From positions 1 to 64,000 of the forward strand of contig JAHFWL010000448.1 of NCBI GenBank assembly GCA_021292165.1: a stretch of 64,000 nucleotides of DNA, read 5' to 3'. Origin of the DNA: Shinisaurus crocodilurus. Taxonomy: Eukaryota > Chordata > Lepidosauria > Squamata > Shinisauridae. Position numbers and translations under genes: made by a program. This document shows positions 21,023 through 32,704 of this stretch, piece after piece. Numbering within the stretch: the first letter of the stretch is position 1; each line of letters starts with the position of its first letter. The notes below the pieces were generated by a model. It had not been told where the DNA came from. It ran no database searches and worked only from the letters and a program-made list of their open reading frames with translations.

Positions 21023-21650
21023 ATCATAGAATCATAGAAAAGTAGAGTTGGAAGGGGCCTACAAGGCCATCGAGTCCAACCCCCTGCTCAATGCAGGAAT
21101 CCAGGTCAAAGCATCCCTGACAGATGGCTGTCCAGCTGCACCGTGAATGCCTCCAGATTGGGAGAGCCCACCACCTCCCCAGGTAGTTGGTTCCATTGTC
21201 TTATTGCTCTGACAGTCAGGAAATTCTTCCTGATGTTTAGGTGGAATCTGGGTTCCTGTAACTTGAGCCCATTATTCCGTGTCCTGCAAACTGGGATGAT
21301 CGAGAAGAGATCCTGGCCCTCCTCTGTGTGACAACCCTTCAAGTACTGGAAGAGTGCGATCATATCTCCCCTCAGTCTCCTCTTCTGAAGGCTAAACATG
21401 CCCAGTTCTTTCAGTCTCTCCTCATAGGGCCTTGTTTCCAGTCCCTTTATCATCCTTGTTGCCCTCCTCTGAAAACTCTCCAGTTTGTCTACGTCCTTCC
21501 TAAAGTGTGGTGCCCAGAACTGGACGCAGTACTCAAGATGAGGCCTAACCAGTGCTGAGTAAATCACTTCCCGCGATTTGGAAGCTATACTTCTTCTATT
21601 TGGGCTGCATTCTATTAATGCACTCTATTAATGCAGTCCAAAATAGTGCG
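21023..21650 (-). mobile_element. CR1 LINE 3' end, uninterrupted C-terminal RT fragment
   Basis: The minus strand has an open frame (21106-21567) with [36 protein letters not shown] and LPGEVVGSP, the thumb and C-terminal part of CR1 ORF2. It is followed by the CR1 3' UTR ending in ATTCTATGATT repeats. It is 5' truncated and lacks the RT catalytic core. Confidence 0.9.
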
Positions 21651-21776
21651 CGGCCCTCCAGTTATTGTTGGACTACAACTCCCATGATCCCTCACCATTG
21701 GCTATGCTGGCTAGGGCTGAAGGTTGTTGCACGCCAACAGCATCTGGAGGGCCCCATGTTCTCCACCACTGACCAG
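21648..21776. mobile_element. Palindromic hAT-like MITE (CAGGGGTG group)
   Basis: GGCCCTCCAGTTATTGTTGG, ACTACAACTCCCATGATCCC and ACCAACAGCATCTGGAGGGCC-type mirrored end. Confidence 0.65.
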
Positions 21777-22426
21777 GAGGAACCCACACGCGTTATCTTT
21801 TTAATCAGAGGCAAGCCAACAGGGTTGATACAAGATTTTAAAGCATTTTGTTTTGTTTTGTTACCAACTTCAGATAACCGTGGGCCACACAAGCAAGTCC
21901 GACCTGTGTCTCGGATCGCGGCTCATTGCACATGCCGATCCCTGCGCAACCCGGGCAAGGTTCTGTGTGCCGCTCCCCGCCCCACCGGGCTGACCCCTGT
22001 GCCCTCTTGGCCAACCCACCTTTCCCAGCACACCCGTGTGAACACAGTTCAAAGAATGAGAAGCAAATAAATCACAGCCGGCACTGCTGCCGTGTGTGTG
22101 AGCCGAAGCCCTTTTCTCTCCTAGACTGTGAGGTATTCAAACACCAACGGAAAGGGCGGGAGGAGCCGGTCTTGGCCCTTTATCGGAAGGGGCTGCGCTG
22201 GGACCCTCCTTCAAGCCCACGCTCGCCGCCGCCGCCGCCTCTCCCAGGCAGGAAGTGCCAGAGCTGTGAGTCAGCCAGAGAATCCCCTTTGGCCTCGCCC
22301 AGCGGCAGGACAGGCGGAGATTCGGGCCTCGCTTCCCAAGGCAAATGTTTCTAATGGAGCCAGAAAAGGGGGGGCAGGGGAGCGAGGCCTTTGCCGGCCC
22401 CTTGAGGCCTGTATGCCAGCCTCCCT

Positions 22427-22510
22427 CCAGGTGTGTCGAACTATAGCTCTCAGTATAGCCAGCTGAGGGATGCTGGGAGTTGTAGTCCAACACCTCCGGA
22501 AGGCTGCTGT
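22427..22510. mobile_element. Palindromic hAT-like MITE
   Basis: GTGTCGAACTATAGCTC is mirrored by GGAGTTGTAGTCCAACACCT. Confidence 0.6.
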
Positions 22511-22586
22511 ATGTCATGCCTTCCAGCCATGTCCACTTATAAAGGCAGAAGGCATGGTTCTCACTGCTGGGCACCAATTGCTAGCT

Positions 22587-22721
22587 CAGTGTTCTCCAAC
22601 CTTGGGTCCCCAGAGGTTTTTGGCCTACAACTCCCAGCATGCCCCAGCCAGCTACGCTGGCTGGGGCATGCTGGGAGTTGTAGGCCAAAAACCTCTGGGG
22701 ACCCAAGGTTGGAGAACACTG
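22587..22721. mobile_element. Palindromic hAT-like MITE (CAGTGTTCTCC group), full length
   Basis: A near-perfect palindrome of 135 bp with centre CAGCCAGCTACGCTGGCTGG. No clear target duplication. Confidence 0.88.
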
Positions 22722-22738
22722 TTTAGCAGGTACAAATG

Positions 22739-22925
22739 TTTTTTTTTTATTACATTTATACCCCGCCTTTTTTCCTGAAAGGAACCCAAGGCGGGTTACA
22801 TATTCCTCCTCCTCGTTATCCTCACAACAACCCTGTGAGGTAGGTTAGGCCGAGAGTCAGTGACTGGCCCAAAGTCACCCAGTGAGTTTCATGGCCGAGC
22901 GGGGACTAGAACCCCACTCGGCCAT
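22739..22925 (-). mobile_element. MIR-like tRNA-derived SINE, head truncated
   Basis: The tail and middle match the family. The head is broken just after GGACTAGAACC. Confidence 0.78.
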
Positions 22926-22934
22926 GTTGTGCCC

Positions 22935-23250
22935 ATGCAGTGTCAACTCTAAGTTTCGGAGGGCCCTCAGGCAAGACGCCCTCCACGGGCCACCTCCCTG
23001 AGTGGGTCTCCCTTCTCACGGCCATGGCCACCAGCTGCTCTTGCTCCTCGTCCACTTTCTCTTCAGCGCTGTCACTTGCTTGCTTGACAGCCAGGGAGCA
23101 AGAGGGCCGTGTGGCATCTCCTGCTCCTGCTCCTCCTCACCGCCACCGTTGCCTGGGCCAGAGCGAGAGGCAGGTGAGCAAGGTGAAGAGGAGCAGCGAC
23201 TCCAGGGGGCTCTTGTCCGTAGGGGCCCTGTTGGGGTGCCCAACAGCAGA
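22935..23250. repeat. Dispersed repeat, coding-like composition
   Basis: TCTCACGGCCATGGCCACCA, the CTTGCTTGACAGCCAGGGAG block and CTCCAGGGGGCTCTT recur in inverted orientation at 32826-33180. Open frames here are therefore repeat shadows. Confidence 0.6.
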
Positions 23251-23315
23251 GGGTGATCTCTGAATGCATTTGGTTGCTTTGGCAAAATATTTCGCTTGTT
23301 CACTTTGGTGCTACC

Positions 23316-24290
23316 TCATAGAATCATAGAAAAGTGGAGTTGGAAGGGGCCCACAAGGCCATCGAGTCCAACCCCCTGCTCAATGCAGGAATCCAGGTCA
23401 AAGCGTCCCCGACAGATGGCTGTCCAGCCGCACCTTGAATGCCTCCAGAGTGGGAGAGCCCACCACCTCCCTAGGTAGTTGGTTCCACTGTCTTATCGCT
23501 CTAACCCTCAGGAAATTTTTCCTGATGTTTAGGTGGAATCTGGGTTCCTGTAACTTGAGCCCATTATTCCGTGTCCTGCAAACTGGGATGATTGAGAAGA
23601 GATCCTGGCCCTCCTCTGTGTGACATCCCTTCAAGTACTGGAAGAGTGCTATCATATCTCCCCTTATTCTCCTCTTCTGAAGGCTAAACATGCCCAGTTC
23701 TTCCAGTCTCTCCTCATAGGGCCTTGTTTCCAGTCCCTTTATCATCCTTGTTGCCCTCCTCTGAACCCTCTCCAGTTTGTCTATGTCCTTCTTAAAGTGA
23801 GGTGCCCAGAACTGTACACAGTACTCAAGATGAGGCCTAACCAGTGCTGAGTAAAGGGAATTATCACTTCCTGCGATTTGGAAGCTATACTTCTATTAAT
23901 GCAGCCCAAAATAGCATTTGCCTTCTTTGCAGCCACATCGCATTGCTGGCTCATATTCAGTTTGTGATCGACAACAATTCCAAGATCCTTCTCACTTGTG
24001 ATATTGCTGAGCCAAGTGCCCCCCATTCTGTACACTTCCTGACCTCCTCATCCAAGTCATTAATAAAAATGTTGAAGAGCACTGGTCCCAGGACCGAGCC
24101 CTGTGGTACCCCGCTCGTAACCTCTCCCCAGTTTGAGAAGGTACCATTGATAAGCACTCTTTGAGTCCGATTCTGTAGCCAATTGTGGATCCACCTGATA
24201 GTTGTTCCATCCAGCCCACTTTTAGCTAGCTTGCTAATCAGGATATCATGAGGCACTTTGTTGAAAGCAAAACAGACTTTGCTAGTTCCA
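23316..24290 (-). mobile_element. CR1 LINE, 5' truncated with internal deletion of the RT active site
   Basis: The minus strand shows [37 protein letters not shown] (RT motifs 4 and 5), then [38 protein letters not shown] and the CR1 tail. The FADD catalytic segment expected between FINDLDEE and the next block is missing, and frames shift. It is a dead element. Confidence 0.9.
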
Positions 24291-24889
24291 ACTTCCAAGA
24301 ATGATTGTTTGTGGAAACTACGTTTTGGGATGGCACAAACAGAAAGGTTAAGCATGCATTATTTTCCTCAGTTGGGAAATATAGAGTCCATTCGTTAGTG
24401 AGATGCCAGTCAACAGACCCCAGCAAACAGCTTTGTTCACAGTGCTTGTCTGCCCATGATATGGTTCCTAGGTCTGTATCAGTCCAGGCTTCCTTTCCTG
24501 TATTTCCTCCCTGGAGAATAAGAGGTACATTTTCTCCACCTAGAGCACTTTGTTTACAACTTACGGCCGGCCCCTCAGCAAAATGAGGGGGGAAAAATGT
24601 TTCAGGCAGCCTCGAAAACCAAGTCTTCAAAGGCTTTGCATCCGCTGGGCACCCGCAGAAATCACCAACCTTGCCCAGAGGTCACGACCAACCCCAAGAG
24701 CACATGACCAGGGGACCTAACCCCATGAGCACGAGCAGGCTTGTAGGTTATTGCCAGGACATAAGACCCACCCACCCACCCCGGCTTGTTCTCTCTTGAC
24801 CACCGAATTGACCAGAATGGTCTTCTGTCAAAGTTTGGGATACCTCCCATCCATGTCCTACTTGTACTCTTGCACTAATGTCCGATTTT

Positions 24890-24957
24890 GTCTAGGCTGG
24901 GGGATGCTGGGAGTTCTGGGACTTTTTCCTGCCTAAACGTGCTGCACAGAATTGTGC
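24890..24957. mobile_element. TTAA-type MITE, right half
   Basis: GGGGGATGCTGGGAGTTCTG, CCTAAACGTGCTGCACAGAA, TTGTGCCCTAA. Confidence 0.55.
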
Positions 24958-25724
24958 CCTAAATGTAACCATGAAGCATCTGGCCAAGCTAAGAGGTGAG
25001 GTGGGGGAAATGATTGAAAAATAAATAAATAAACCCACACACCGGGATTTTTGGAAAATCTGAAAACAAAAAACAAAACCAGGGTTCCTCTACCATTCAA
25101 TTTTTCCATTTCCCCCCACCCCACCCACCCCCTGCAAGCCTTCACATCTCTAATCTGGAACCACCCCCACCCCATAAAATTCTATAAATATAGCAGCTCT
25201 GTTGCACAATAAGAGCCTTGGCTGGAAGGGCCCCTTGAAATCTAATTCATTTCAATTTAGGTTTCCCCCCCTCTCTCGTTCTTAATGTATTGCTGATCTG
25301 TAAGTTAAAAAGTGTAAAAATAAAACCCACAATGGATGCATTTGTTTTAAAAATAAAACCTTTTGTATTTTGTGGTCTCCTTGGAGCAAGCATTCCCAAC
25401 CGGACCAAGTTGTGCCAAGTCAGAGATCCCTACAGGGAAATGAATGCAAGAAAACAAAATCCACACAGAACCAAGTAACCACCAAGTAACCAGAAAGAGC
25501 ACCTACCCCAGCACAGGGCACCCACAGAAAATGTCCAGTCTTTCTCCCTTGCAAAATGAAATCCCAGGAAAGCACACAAACACATAAAGGATAAAATCCT
25601 GTATTTTGAAACAGGATAGAAAGGTGTGCAGAGTGCCAGGCCAGCTAGCTTCCTGCTACACCCCACCCTCATTGAAACCTGTCTTTTGGCTGGCTGGATA
25701 ACAACCGGCAGATTGCAGTGTTAA

Positions 25725-26295
25725 ATGTAAACTGAGGATAGCCTAGCCACTGTGGTTCATGCGCTGGTATCCTCATGATTAGATGACTGTACTGCACTCT
25801 ATGTGGGGCTGCCCTGGTTTGGGAGCAGCAGCTCGGGTGTTCCGTGGAACACCCAGCCATGTACACGTTACACCTCTGTTGAAAGGACTGCACTGGCTGC
25901 CTATGTGCTACCGAGCCATGTTCAAGGTTCTGTTGTTGACATACAAAGCCCTAAACATCTCGGGACCAGGATACCAAATGGACCGCCTTCCCCTATATAC
26001 ATCCAGCCAACATATAAGATCTTCAGAGGAGGCTGTGCCATTCCGTGATCCATCCGTAGTGGCACCCGCCCTCCCTTATGTGCTTTAAATGCCTCCAGAA
26101 ACCATACTTATTTGCACAAGCTTTTTCTGGCTTGTAAATAATGATTATGTTGCTGCTCTGTTTTATTGTTTCTTTTCATTGTTTTTTTTTTTTTTTTAAA
26201 GTGATCTCTGTTGAGCATGCTTGGTCCCTACTGGGAAGTGTCTGGGGTATTTTTCCTCCCTTAGGTTGATGGATTTTTAAAAGAAATAAATATAA
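25725..26295 (+). mobile_element. L2-like LINE 3' end
   Basis: The broken ORF encodes VTPLLKGLHWLPMCYRAMFK and VLLLTYKALNISGPGY, typical of the L2/CR1-clade RT C-terminus. It is followed by a T-rich 3' UTR ending AAATAAATATAAATATA. Confidence 0.8.
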
Positions 26296-26394
26296 ATATA
26301 GGTAGTCCTTCTGCAAACCTTGGGAGTTCCACTGAGCATATAACCCTCTTGTTTCTCAGTGGCTCCATCCTGTTGGCACTCAACGACCCGAGTT

Positions 26395-26580
26395 GGTGAC
26401 GAGAAGGAGCGATGACGCTGCTTTATCCTGGCCCACTTAATCCAGCATGGCCCGGCTCTCCAAAGCCTCATCCAGGGGTCTTTCCCAGCCCTGCTACCTG
26501 AGATCATTTGAAGTGAAGATGTCCGGGACTGAACCCGGGAAAGTCTGCGCATGCAGTGCATGCGCTATCAAGCACACTGG
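26395..26580 (-). mobile_element. tRNA-derived SINE, second family
   Basis: Minus strand: TGATAGCGCATGCACTGCAT (box A region), GGGTTCAGTCCCGG (box B), GGCTTTGGAGAGCC. Confidence 0.6.
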
Positions 26581-27117
26581 AGGAGTATTCATGAATGAAT
26601 GGCGTGTTCATTCATAACATGTGCTGAGACTCCCAGCTCCCCACCAGCACCCTGCGCAGAACTCACTGACAGCTTTCACAACTGGGCATAATTTCCAGGA
26701 GCCGCAAGCATGTCTTGTACATTTTGTGTCCCTTGCTGGAGAAGGCAAGATACAAAAGGCAGACCACAAGAAAGAAAGACTCAATTCTCCTTCCTGAGTT
26801 GCCCCCAAAGACCTTTTTGCCAGGTTAAACAAAGGACTTAAACTCACCTTCCCTCCCATGGTGGGAATGCATGATTAATGCAGCTTTAAAAAAAGGAACA
26901 GGCCAAAACTGCCCATTCTCTCAGATAGGGCTTCTATTACGACATAATGCTCCGTGCTCATGCAATGACTTTCCAAAGTCATCCTGTGAACTTATCCACC
27001 GGGTGGGGAAAATTACTCAAAAGCAGAATGAGTCACTTACATAAATCCCCTTTAAACAGGATCCAAGTTTCCTGGTGGATCATTTCTAAAAAAGGCCCTT
27101 CAAATTAAATTTCTGCA

Positions 27118-27222
27118 TTCTAGCCTCCCCCTAACCTGACGCTCTCCAGATGTGTTGAGCTATAACTCCCAGCATCCCCAAGCCAACACATCTGGAGGGT
27201 GCCAGGTTGGGGGATGGCTGGG
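27118..27222. mobile_element. Palindromic hAT-like MITE
   Basis: CTCTCCAGATGTGTTGAGCT is mirrored by CCAACACATCTGGAGGGTGC. Confidence 0.6.
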
Positions 27223-27293
27223 TTAGCCCCTTCCTACCGGAGGCTTTTGACACAGCAGGTGCGCACATCAGCTCCCGTGAGCAGACCAGAGAA

Positions 27294-27315
27294 GCAATAA
27301 TAATAATAATAATAA
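27294..27315. repeat. (AAT)n microsatellite
   Basis: Seven AAT units. Confidence 0.9.
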
Positions 27316-27454
27316 AAGGTGCTGACTTCCAAGTGGGTACACAAGCAGCTGGAAAATGAAGAGGAAGGAGTTGGTGCTCCAGAAGAGCCTCTGGAAGTGC
27401 CAGGCAATATTTCCATCCACAGACAGCCTTCTCCCTGTCCCATCAGCCAGAGAA

Positions 27455-27712
27455 ACCAGGCTGGTGGGGACTAGGAGGAGGGCCTTTTCTGTGGCAGCCC
27501 CCAATTTATGGAACTCTCTCCCCAGTGACGTCCGCCATGCCCCTTCCTTGATTACGGTAGCTTCCACCGTGCATTAAAAATTTGGCTTTTCAGGAGGGAA
27601 TATGGGGTGGGTTAGGATTTTTAAGTTTTGTACTGTTTTTAATTGTGTTTTACACTGTTTTTTTCTTTCTTGTATTTTATTGGACTGTACCTCGCTCAGA
27701 GTGGCTGGATGA
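27455..27712 (+). mobile_element. L2-like LINE 3' end
   Basis: RRRAFSVAAPNLWNSLPSDV is a typical LINE ORF2 C-terminus. A 3' UTR with TTTTGTACTGTTTTTAATTG follows. Confidence 0.75.
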
Positions 27713-28494
27713 CTGGCCAGATTTGGACAAAGGCACAGGAGGGTGCACTATCCAGTTTGCAAGGGGTGCCAAAGGAAACACCGAGTCCTGACTTGAGAAT
27801 TGCCCCATTGGAAAGAAGATTCCTCAATCCAACCTGGCTGGGGCAAAAGGCGGCCCCATCTAACCAGGATCCAGATCAACGCTTTGCAAATAGCTGTGCA
27901 AAATTAGCTACGAATCTAATGTTAGTTTAACTTATGTCCTGTTTGTTTCAATGGGTCTACGCTAAGTAGGACTAACATTGGATACAACCCACAACACAGA
28001 AGGGAGAAAATTCAGGAGGAGCCCAATCCTAGCCACGTTTACTTGGACATTCATCATGTAGGCCGCTCAACAAGATCTGCCACTTCTTATTTACCGGTAT
28101 TTATTCATTCATTCATTCATATTTATATAACATAAGACAAGTTTTCTAGGCATTGTACATGTTAGATTATCATTCATTTCAATGGGCAAGAGAACCCAGG
28201 AAGGCACGGTGCAGGAGGCGTAGTAACAGGTCAGGTCATGCTCCTCCACAATATGTTGAAACCTTATTCCATACTAAGTAGGGCTTTGTATACTCCCTGT
28301 CCCCTAGTGGGTTCTCCCTACATAATCTTGAGGGCACTACTGAAATTAGCAGAACTAAAGTAGGCTCTCTCCAAATAGCACCAGTCACCCCAAACAGCTG
28401 CCAGAAACTAGGATACACAAAAACCTCTTTCCAACCAACGAACAACAAGGGTAAGACATATTTTCCGCTCCAGCAGCCCAAGCACACATTCAAC

Positions 28495-29100
28495 CCATAC
28501 TGAACCTCTTTCAGCTCGAGGGCCAAATTCCATTTTAGAGAAGCCCTCAGGGCCACCATTCAGCGGTGGGCAGAGCAGAAGGCAAAAGAGGTGGGGACAA
28601 ATGCCAGAGATATCAGCATATTTTAGCTTAAGGCTCTTATGGCCGGTAACTAAGCCTTAGGTGAGGCATCTCAACCTTTTAGAATGGGGGGGGGGGGAAG
28701 CTGCACAAAAGCTGGGAAACCACCAAACACTGATCTGGGTTCAGACAACATGAGAACCCACACTCAAGGGTTGAGCATGGGGTGAGCGTGGGTTGTTGTT
28801 GAAACATTGGTGATTGTGTTGTCTGAACCCAGCCACGCTAACGAGCCATGGCTTGTTAACCATGAACAACCCATGAAAGGAACCCATGGTTTGTTGTTCA
28901 GACAACACGATAACCCACATTTCAATGACAGCACACACTCAACCCTTGAGTATGGGTTGTTGTCTGAACCTAGTCAATGGGTGGCTGGGGAATAAGTGGT
29001 GGGATGAGGGGAAGGGGGCGTGGCTATCAGGGGAACCCTGGAGGGCCGAATTTGAACCCTAGGCAGGCCAGTTTTGCTCCCCGGGCCTGAGGTTCTGCAC
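28495..29100 (-). mobile_element. hAT-like element (GCCTGTGGGCCAAA group) split by a palindrome
   Basis: The left part runs to CCACCAAACACTGATC and the right part resumes GGGGGCGTGGCTATCAGG, matching the contiguous copy at 63155-63438. The palindrome at 28735-28978 sits between. Confidence 0.6.
28735..28978. repeat. Long palindromic MITE rich in AACAACCCAT
   Basis: TGGGTTCAGACAACATGAGA is mirrored by GTTGTTGTCTGAACCTAG. Internal CTCAAGGGTTGAG and CTCAACCCTTGAG also pair. Related to 48640-49022. Confidence 0.75.
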
Positions 29101-29369
29101 CGTTGCATTAAAACTTGGTTCAGGGCAGCTGCCTCTAGCAAGCAAAAACTGCCAACTTCAGGACCAGTGTCAACGCGATAATACCGCTCCCTGGTAACAT
29201 CATCAACGCTCTATTGTCTCTAAGGCCGCTACAAATCAAGCAGACAAACAAAAGAATGTTCGCTTACCGGATAAAAACAATGTACCACGCAAGCAGGAAA
29301 ATAAATTGGTTTCAGTTGCTCCACTGCCAGCACAAAGAAGAGAAACTGGTGCAGTCAGTGTCTACGTAA

Positions 29370-29510
29370 GGGATGGGGAATATGTGGCCCTCCAGACATT
29401 GTTGGATGGGAACTCCCATCATCACTCACCATTGGCTATGCTGGCTAGGGCTGCTGGGAGTTGTAGTCCAGCAACCTCTGGAGGGCCATGGATTTCTCAC
29501 CCCTGCTCTA
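29370..29510. mobile_element. Palindromic hAT-like MITE (CAGGGGTG group)
   Basis: GGCCCTCCAGACATTGTTGG is mirrored by CCAGCAACCTCTGGAGGGCC, with CACCCCTG at the end. Confidence 0.72.
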
Positions 29511-29518
29511 TGAGGTTG

Positions 29519-29850
29519 AACATAAGAAGAGCCCTGCTGGATCAGGCCAAGGGTCCATCTAGTCCAGCATTCTGTTCACACAGTAGCTAAACAGCTGCCC
29601 ACAGGAAACCCATAAGCAGGACATGAGCGCAACAGCACCCTCCTGCCCATGTTCCCCAGCAACTAGTGTACACAGGCATACTGTCTCTGATAGCGGAGGT
29701 AGCATCTAGCCATCAGGAGCAGTAGCCATTGATAGCCTTATGCTCCAGGAATTTGTCCAACCCCCTTTTAAAGCCCTCCAAGTTGGTGGCCTTCACTACA
29801 ATCTTGTGGAAGTGAATTCCACAGTTTAAACTATGTGTTGTGTTGAGCGA
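29519..29850 (-). mobile_element. CR1-like LINE 3' end
   Basis: ACATAAGAAGAGCCCTGCTG...CCCTTTTAAAGCCCTCCAAG, the complement of the 18.5-18.9 kb element. Confidence 0.75.
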
Positions 29851-30015
29851 CAGCATGAAGTCCCCAGTTCAAACGCCACTTTGGCCATGCACTCACTAGG
29901 GAACATCGGAAGCTATTCCGTACCCGGTCGGACTATTTGACCATCCAGCCTGGTACTGTCCATCATTCTGACTGGCAGCAGCTCCCCAACATGTCAGTCA
30001 GAGGTCGCTCCCCTT

Positions 30016-30597
30016 CAGGGCCGGCGCTACTGCTAGGCAAACTAGGCGGTTGCCTAGGGCGCGCGGCTGAAGAGGGCGCAGAAATGCTGCGCTCCTCTTC
30101 GCTGCCGCCGTGCCGCCCCCGCCAGACCTCCGCCTCCCCGCCTGCCGCCGCCGCGCCTCCCCACCCGCCGCCGCCGCTGCGCCTCCCCCCACCCTCCCGC
30201 CGCCGCGCCTCCCCCCGCCCTCCGCACCTCCCCACCCACCCACCGCCGCCACCCCCCGACCCCCCCGCCACCTACCTTCTCTGCGTCACGTCGCTTCCGG
30301 AGCCCCACCCGCGTTGTTTTGGCGGGAGGAACCAGGGCAACAGGGCTTAAACAGCCCCGTTGCCCTGGTTTCCCGGGCAAAAAACAGAGCGCGGGGGTCC
30401 CGTCGTCGCATCACTTCTTCCTTGGAGGAGGAGGCGGCGGCAGCCAGGGCGGGGGGAAGGTAGGTTGATGGTGGTGGCGCGGGGGGGGGTTTGCAGAGCA
30501 GGGCTGCTTTGCTCCGGAGCCCCCCCCCACGGCACGAGAGGGGGGGGCGCTAAATATCATTTCGCCTAGGGCGCCAAACTGCCCTGCACCAGTCCTG
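30016..30597. mobile_element. CpG-rich hAT-like element with exact 8-bp target duplication
   Basis: CAGGGCCGGCGCTACTGC at the left, CGCCTAGGGCGCCAAAC and CACCAGTCCTG at the right. CTCCCCTT flanks both sides (30008-30015 and 30598-30605). The inside is very rich in CCG and CGC, so the long proline- or glycine-rich frames on both strands are not genes. Confidence 0.85.
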
Positions 30598-30769
30598 CTC
30601 CCCTTATCTGCTCCCTTTAAGTAAAGATGCCAGGTATTAAACCTGCAGGTGCTCCACCTCCGAGCGATAGTCTGACCCCCTAAGTGACCGTAAGCAAGCC
30701 TCTCGGCCCCCACCTGCAATATGGGGGAGCCTACTGGCTGGCCCTTCGGAGCTGCTACAAGTCTTACAA

Positions 30770-30864
30770 CAGTGTATCTCCAACCTTGGGCCCCCAGATG
30801 TTTTTGGCCTACAACTCCCAGCATGCCCCAGCCAGCTACGCTGGCCCAAGGTTGGAGAACACTG
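30770..30864. mobile_element. Palindromic hAT-like MITE (CAGTGTTCTCC group) with 8-bp TSD
   Basis: TCTTACAA flanks both sides (30762-30769, 30865-30872). The right arm is partly deleted. Confidence 0.88.
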
Positions 30865-31084
30865 TCTTACAAAATCATGAATGCAGAGATCTTTGGACGC
30901 CACTTATGGTCAACCCGGCTCCCTTCGCTTTTTGTGAGACTTGGAGAACACAGAATTTAACTGCTCTACAACAGGAAGAGGATCTTACAACAGCAGAAGC
31001 TGGGACTTTAATTCTCTGAGGGCTCATCCCCTCCAATCACCAGGTCAAGCTTCAGTTGACTTTTCTTTTCCTAGAATACCATCT

Positions 31085-31640
31085 CAAATTATCTCTGGCT
31101 TTGTTGCTATAAAGCAGTTTTCTCCAACCTTGGGTCCCCAGATGTTTCTGGCCTATTAGGCCAGAAACATCTGGGGACCCAAGGCTGGAGAACACTGCTA
31201 TAAAGACTACCTAGCTTCTCTCTGTGGTCCACTCGTAAAAGGAGCCCATGTGTTTCACCTACTTCTGGGCAAGATACACTTCTGAGAACAGCTGGAGTTT
31301 GTTTTCAAGAATGGAGGATCCAACGTTTCTTGTTCCCAGCAGCCCTAGGGGCACCTGCAGGTCCAACCAGTAACCATCACATGACCTGCAGAGCCCAATA
31401 AGAATGCCTGCAGTCCTGACCCTCCCCTTTTCATCTTGGGAATCTGAACATGTAGACACTGCCTTCACCATCTAGTCAGATTTTTTCCCTCCTCCCCTAT
31501 TCCCCTCACCCCCAACCTGCTTTTTGCAACATCTCGCCTGGTGAAGAGATCTGCAGATCACTAAAGCTTCCACATTTTTTGTGATTTTTTTATTGGTTGG
31601 CCTAATAAAGGTATTGCACTAATATGGGTCTTGGAATGTA
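31085..31640 (+). mobile_element. Penelope-like 3' fragment, with a nested MITE
   Basis: It shares AATTATCTCTGGCTTTGTTG, CACCTGCAGGTCCAACC and GTTGGCCTAATAAAGGTATT with the 1.0 and 49.7 kb copies. A hammerhead-like block CTGGTGA...GATCACTAAAGCTT lies at about 31534-31572. Confidence 0.6.
31115..31197. mobile_element. Short palindromic hAT-like MITE with 8-bp TSD
   Basis: 83 bp, CAGTTTTCTCCAACC...GGAGAACACTG, with CTATAAAG on both sides (31107-31114, 31198-31205). It is inserted in the Penelope-like fragment. Confidence 0.9.
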
Positions 31641-32279
31641 GTGAATTATTATTAAACAATGGCAACTTTTCTCTTAATCCCCGCTCTCTACTTTTAAAGT
31701 ATTAACTCAATTTTGCTCGCTAATCATCTGACCAAGAGCCAAAGCCAGTAGGAAGCCGGGTCAAATATTTACCGGTAGCTTTCGAAATGTGGCAAATGGA
31801 ACAGTAGAATGGCTAGAGGAGAATGCCCTCCACAACGCCCTCACCACAAACGGTCTTTGGTCCCAACTATATTTATTTGGTATACTTACAGACCACCTTT
31901 TCAGCCGTAATGGCTCCCAAGACGGTTTACAATAAACACACATTTAAAAAACCATTCATGATTCAATCAAAATCAAATCAGTTGTCCCAGCAAGAGGCTT
32001 GCAATGTTGCACTCTTCTTCTCTCTCCAGCTCTGCTGGGGGCCTTACACCTTTTGTATCCCCACAGTGCAGTCCTAAGGCTTCCGCAAAGTGGCCCCAGA
32101 GCTTTTTTTTAGATGCTGAGACAACTGCAAAGAGACACTTGGGAGCACTGGTGACTGCAGCTGCTGTTTCGTAGAGCATGCTTCTTCTCCAGCCGATGCC
32201 AGGACCAAATCGGGGAGACGGCGCACCAGCAAAGCTTGTCTGAGCGTGGAAAGCTAAGCAGGGCCAAGCCTGGTTATTA

Positions 32280-32704
32280 CAGTCATGCCTTGGATTGAGA
32301 GCATAATTCGTTCCGGAAACGTGCTTGTAATCCAAAACACTCTTATATCAAAACAAAATCCCCCCCCCCGAAAATTTGTACATAGATTTTTAATTTCAGC
32401 AGTACTAAGTACTTGTATTACAGGCCTGTGGCTTATGCTGGCTCAGCTTGTCTGAGTGTGGAAAGCTAAGCAGGGTCAGGCCTGGTTATTACTTGGATGG
32501 GAGACCCCTCCTCTAGTTCCCTGCATTGAGCAGGGGGTTGGACTCGATAGCCTTGTAGGCTCCTTCCAACTCTATGATCTATGAAATCTATGAATAAGAC
32601 ATCGCTTGTATATCAAGTAAAAATTTTTTAAATAAATATTTAAAAATTTGCTTGTCTTGCAAAACGCTCTCAAACCAAGTTACTTGCAATCCAAGGTATG
32701 ACTG
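32280..32704. mobile_element. Tigger/pogo-like MITE carrying an inner 5S SINE
   Basis: CAGTCATGCCTTGGATTGAG at the left and CCAAGGTATGACTG at the right, as in 44997-45245. It is interrupted at about 32423-32595. Confidence 0.87.
32423..32595 (+). mobile_element. 5S rRNA-derived SINE with CR1 tail (inner copy)
   Basis: A full CAGGCCTGTGGCTTATGCTG head, 5S block and CTATGATCTATGAAATC tail inside the MITE. Confidence 0.9.

Noticed and set aside
21106..21567. Intact-looking RT C-terminal frame as a host gene
   Set aside because: It is a 5'-truncated CR1 3' end followed by the CR1 UTR and ATTCTATGA tail.
29937..30463. Proline- and glycine-rich frames around 30.1-30.4 kb
   Set aside because: They lie inside a hAT-like element with an exact 8-bp target duplication.
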